Shown: piece by piece, positions 61,035 to 64,000 of the stretch
How the letters are laid out: every line of letters starts with the position of its first letter
Numbering within the stretch: position 1 is the first letter of the stretch
Assembly: GCA_000328365.1 (NCBI GenBank)
Contig: KB311516.1
Coordinates: 1-64,000, forward strand
Source of the DNA: Capitella teleta
Lineage: Eukaryota > Annelida > Polychaeta > Capitellidae
Reading direction: 5' to 3'
DNA length: 64,000 nt
The notes under the pieces: model-generated
What the model was told of the DNA's origin: nothing
Database searches by the model: none
Seen by the model: the letters and a program-made list of their open reading frames with translations, nothing else
Program-made: the position numbers and the translations under genes

Positions 61035-62116
61035 CGAGTTGAGTACAAGGGATCTATTAGTATTTCATATTCAGGCATTCCATGTTCGATCTATGTATTA
61101 ATTCCATGTTGATATTGATTTTCAATATTATTTTGCATATCTCATTATCATATTCGTTCCGTTTTTATGTAATAAATTGACAAACCGATGCTACGGTGCC
61201 CTTAATACATATTCATAACGTGTGCTTCCATGCCCTATCTAAGAGTCGCCACGGACCGAGATAACTCAAGCACGACGATGTACACAAGTGTGCGAAATCA
61301 TCCAGCTATGACGAGAAGTGCACAAAGGAATTTAAGCTCAAAGTGCTCAACTATAAAAAAAATATATAGAAACGACCGAAACCCCAAGTAAACCAGTATA
61401 TAAAATTCTTATAGGGTGCGATTAAATTATAGAATATGCCACAGTATGAAGCGTCCTCCGTAACACGCTTCATATTTTAGGCACAATGAAACAACTGATG
61501 CATGGATGCTGCACCCATGGAAAGTGCTATAACGAAACACCAAACATTATATGAATAACATCCAGTTTATTTTGGTTCCCAAAGTTACATAATTGATACA
61601 TGAGCAATTCCACTGAACACACTTCGTGGGAGAGGCTGTCAATCAGCCCTCAGCTTAGAGCTGACGGGTAATCCTCACATTTAAGTACTGATGAAGTACA
61701 CCGCACGTTGAATAAACAAACCCTTACTGTGAGTACATGCATAATTATGGCTGTGTAAAGTTTACCAAGTACCAAAGTAAGAAACAAAAATCCCGAAAAT
61801 ATATCGTACAGACCGGATCAGTGGAAAACACTGGAATGCGTGATTGATTAGTATACTAGTACCAGTACACGTACACCAAAGACCTCTGGCGACAAAAACA
61901 CTAAATAAATTAGCCATATTTTGACCTTTCTTTTAGTATTGTGAAATAGTTGTTTTAACATCACAGTGAATTAAATATATTGCTATTAAATAATGTACAT
62001 TGCTGGTTGCGAATCCCGTCTGCAGTACACGACCCCAGTTTAAAGGTAAACAGACTAGGAAAGAGCATTGTGTAGTTAGGTATACGTGAGTAGGCAGGCA
62101 GTTATAATATAGCGAG

Positions 62117-64000
62117 TTAAGGGAAGTAACCTAAGCTGTTTTCTAGGTTCTCGAAAGGCCTACCCGGCTCCCCCCGCGGCCTTCCGGAGTCTTCCCGTCT
62201 TTGGAAGTTTCCGAAGTCGATCTCTTCCCGTTGCTTGTACAGTTCTTGGTTATCAGAGTACAGGTCGCCCACAGCTCGTCTTTCCTCTCGGATAGAATTC
62301 TCGAATTCGCGGTCATTCCTTGGATATCGATGCTGCGACTCGTTGCTCGACCAAGGGTCGGGTCGGTGGTCGGGAACTCGCCTCCTGGCTTCTCGGTAAT
62401 CCTCAGACTCTTTCATTATAATCTCCTGATGGAATGGGTCGTCACGTGACTTGCCCCCCTGAGGCGGGGGTGGGGGTGGGGGCGGAGGGGGAGGCGGGGC
62501 TTGTGCGGGGATGTCATCGCGATCCATGTCTCTGGGCATTCGACGCGGAGCACCGTACACGTCATGGCGAGGACGTCTGTTTGGCGGACGCTCGTCTGGG
62601 ATATTGCGCGCGTACCTTAAAGCAGAAGCGAAGAGCGGTTAACGGAGGTCAAGAAGCAAGAGTTAGCAATTGTTGTTTTAACACCGGGTGTGTATATATG
62701 AAGTTATACGAACGACGTTGAAAGCTTGGTTTTTAGGGGCAATTAGTATTACAATATGCATATCTAAATAGAATCCTGGCGATATTCCCCACGGTTTACT
62801 TGTTTGCACTAATAATAGTCTTGTTTGTACCTTGGGGCGTACAGCACCAGGTCATCAGGCTCTCGTCGGTCGAAGCGGTCATAATCTCGGCGTTCTTCAT
62901 GGTGATGATGACGATGGCCTCCTCTGGGGTAGTCATCATGTTGAGGAGGGGGTGGGGGTCCGCTCCTGTACACGTGGCGGTCGTACTCGTAGGGGCTGTC
63001 GCGGTAGTCGGCGGGTGGAGATTTCGGGCGTCTTTCGTAGTAGTACTCGCTGAACTCAGATCCGGAATCATCCGAGTAGGAATCTCGTCTGCGGCGTTCT
63101 GGTGAACGGGTCTTCTTTGTCTTGCGGCGGCTGCGAGAGGCGTACTCTGGCTCTGGTGGGAAGTTGGCGACCGGTCTTCCGCCGTAGTCATCCCAGTCGT
63201 TGAAGTAGCCAGCGGGAGGAGGAGGCATCAGCATTGGTGGAGGCATCATTGGTGGAGGCATCATTGGTGGAGGCATCATGGGTGGAGGCAGCATGGGCAT
63301 ACCAGGAGGCGGCATCATGGGTGGAGGCGGAAGTGGAGGCAGAGGCATCATTGGCGGTGGAGGCAAACGAGGTTTAGGGCGGCCGGTGCCTCCGTCACCA
63401 CCTCCACCGAGGTTGTAGTTGCGCACGAGGTCTTTCCTTGGCGAGTAGAAGTATCCCTGCGCATGAGGCTTGTCGTAGAACTCTGGGGCTACTTTTGGGT
63501 CCCGTTGGTCTTCAGCGGGAACAAGGCGACTGCTGGCCATGAAGAGCAATTCCATCGGCGGCTGGCCGCTGGTCCACAGCTCCTTGTGTTCGAAGGCGTG
63601 GGTGCAGGACTGGACAAGGGCCATGGCGGCCGGGTCAGCTTTGCAGATGAAGATGTGACACTCCAGCACGCGGACTCCCTTGGTTCTGCGCATGATGACA
63701 GCGAACATCGGGGGGTGGGTGCTCTGCTGGCCGGCGGTGGAATCCAGGGCGACGAACTTGGCTTGTGGTTCTCCGGTTGTTTGGTTGACTTGCATGACGC
63801 ATTTGACGGCGGCGCACACGTGCAGCGAGGAAATCGGCCACCACGTCACGGATTCCTTGTCACCGACGTACTGCATGACCAGCCCACTGCTGAACACGCT
63901 CAGCCAGGTGTCGATGCCCTCGACTTGTTTCCCGTTGGTTGAGTAGCGTTCCCTCAGCGGCATCTGTACAGCTTCCAGACCGTTGGCTGTCTCGATGGGA
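62117..64000 (-). CDS. PTB/PID-like domain protein with Met/Pro-rich and Arg-rich tail, 5' end beyond the window
   Basis: Minus strand; the last exon is 62615-62117 and the previous exon runs from 62831 to beyond 64000, joined in phase 2 (donor GTACAA, acceptor CTTTAAG). About 555 codons are visible. The first 150 or so residues resemble a phosphotyrosine-binding/PID fold: 'IDTWLSVFSSGLVMQYVGDK', 'VTWWPISSLHVCAAVKCVMQ', 'MFAVIMRRTKGVRVLECHIF' and 'DPAAMALVQSCTHAFEH'. Next come Met/Pro repeats ('MMPPPMMPPPMMPPPM'), an Arg/Ser/Tyr-rich region ('YASRSRRKTKKTRSPERRRR', 'SEYYYERRPKSP'), a run of 12 Pro, and a charged tail ending 'NSLGYFP'. PTB domains bind NPxY-type peptides and the tail looks like an SH3/WW-binding, disordered scaffold. 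I do not recognise a named orthologue. The internal frame is open across the window edge, so the true start is not visible. Confidence 0.72.
63236..63290 (-). repeat. 15-bp coding tandem repeat (MMPPP units)
   Basis: Unit 'ggtggaggcatcatt' repeats about 3.7 times with small changes and encodes the MMPPP repeats on the minus strand. Such coding minisatellites often vary in copy number between individuals. Confidence 0.9.

Larger units (their letters stand above)
59515..62116. other. Convergent spacer, 3' regions of two genes
   Basis: Non-coding, between the unrecognised gene (+) and the PTB gene (-). It includes a TTAAT-type repeat (59584-59677), poly-T tracts (59700-59716 and 60400-60442), and three exact copies of TCATAACGCA or its complement (60803, 61008, 61024), two of them forming a perfect hairpin. 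AATAAA motifs at 61171 and 61711 are possible polyadenylation signals. No exon seen. Confidence 0.45.

Noticed and set aside
1-64000. CRISPR arrays, bacterial operons, rRNA or tRNA genes
   Set aside because: No regularly spaced repeats, no Shine-Dalgarno-led polycistrons, and no rRNA or tRNA-like sequence (no B-box GGTTCGAATCC) was seen; genes are spliced and animal-like.

Overview
This is eukaryotic nuclear DNA, almost certainly from an invertebrate animal. The evidence is spliced genes with GT-AG introns, animal-specific families (TMEM132, phospholipid scramblase, YPEL, a forkhead-like factor, a NUDT19-type Nudix hydrolase), AT-rich spacers with long poly-T/poly-A tracts, and an animal transposon load (LINE tails, a Ty3/gypsy fossil, an ISL2EU-type THAP/YqaJ transposon, hAT-like and TTAA-flanked MITEs). 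The species cannot be named from the sequence alone. All exon models were built by reading frames and splice sites by eye. For the main genes the exon phases join without conflict and the products align with remembered family members.

Layout. 1-2.6 kb: spacer with a decayed LINE tail. 2.6-4.1 kb (-): NUDT19-like acyl-CoA diphosphatase, 3 exons, ending in a peroxisomal AKL signal. 4.1-6.65 kb: spacer. 6.65-17.9 kb (+): TMEM132-family adhesion-type membrane protein, 9 exons, about 1096 aa. 17.9-20.6 kb: T-rich convergent spacer. 20.6-27.9 kb (-): DNA2 helicase/nuclease, 28 exons, about 1380 aa, with an N-terminal PCNA-binding (PIP) box. 28.4-37 kb: transposon island, holding a hAT-like element with 8-bp target duplications and a Ty3/gypsy fossil whose integrase region carries two separate DNA-transposon insertions. 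38.0-40.2 kb (+): phospholipid scramblase, 9 exons. 43.1-46.9 kb (-): YPEL (yippee) gene, 4 coding exons. 51-52 kb (-): probable unrecognised gene. 52.9-54.3 kb (+): divergent forkhead-like, Gln-rich protein. 56.1-59.5 kb (+): unrecognised two-exon gene with an internal EFI-x-YII repeat; its intron holds a second copy of the TTAA MITE. 62.1-64 kb (-): PTB-domain/proline-rich protein, cut by the window edge.

The genes do not form an operon or pathway: this is an ordinary stretch of animal chromosome with mixed orientations. No CRISPR arrays, rRNA or tRNA genes were seen. The most unusual items are the divergent forkhead gene, the unrecognised 56-59 kb gene, a scramblase with an altered calcium motif, a 36-bp perfect palindrome just upstream of the scramblase, and a 10-mer (TCATAACGCA) that recurs 11 times, often as hairpins.
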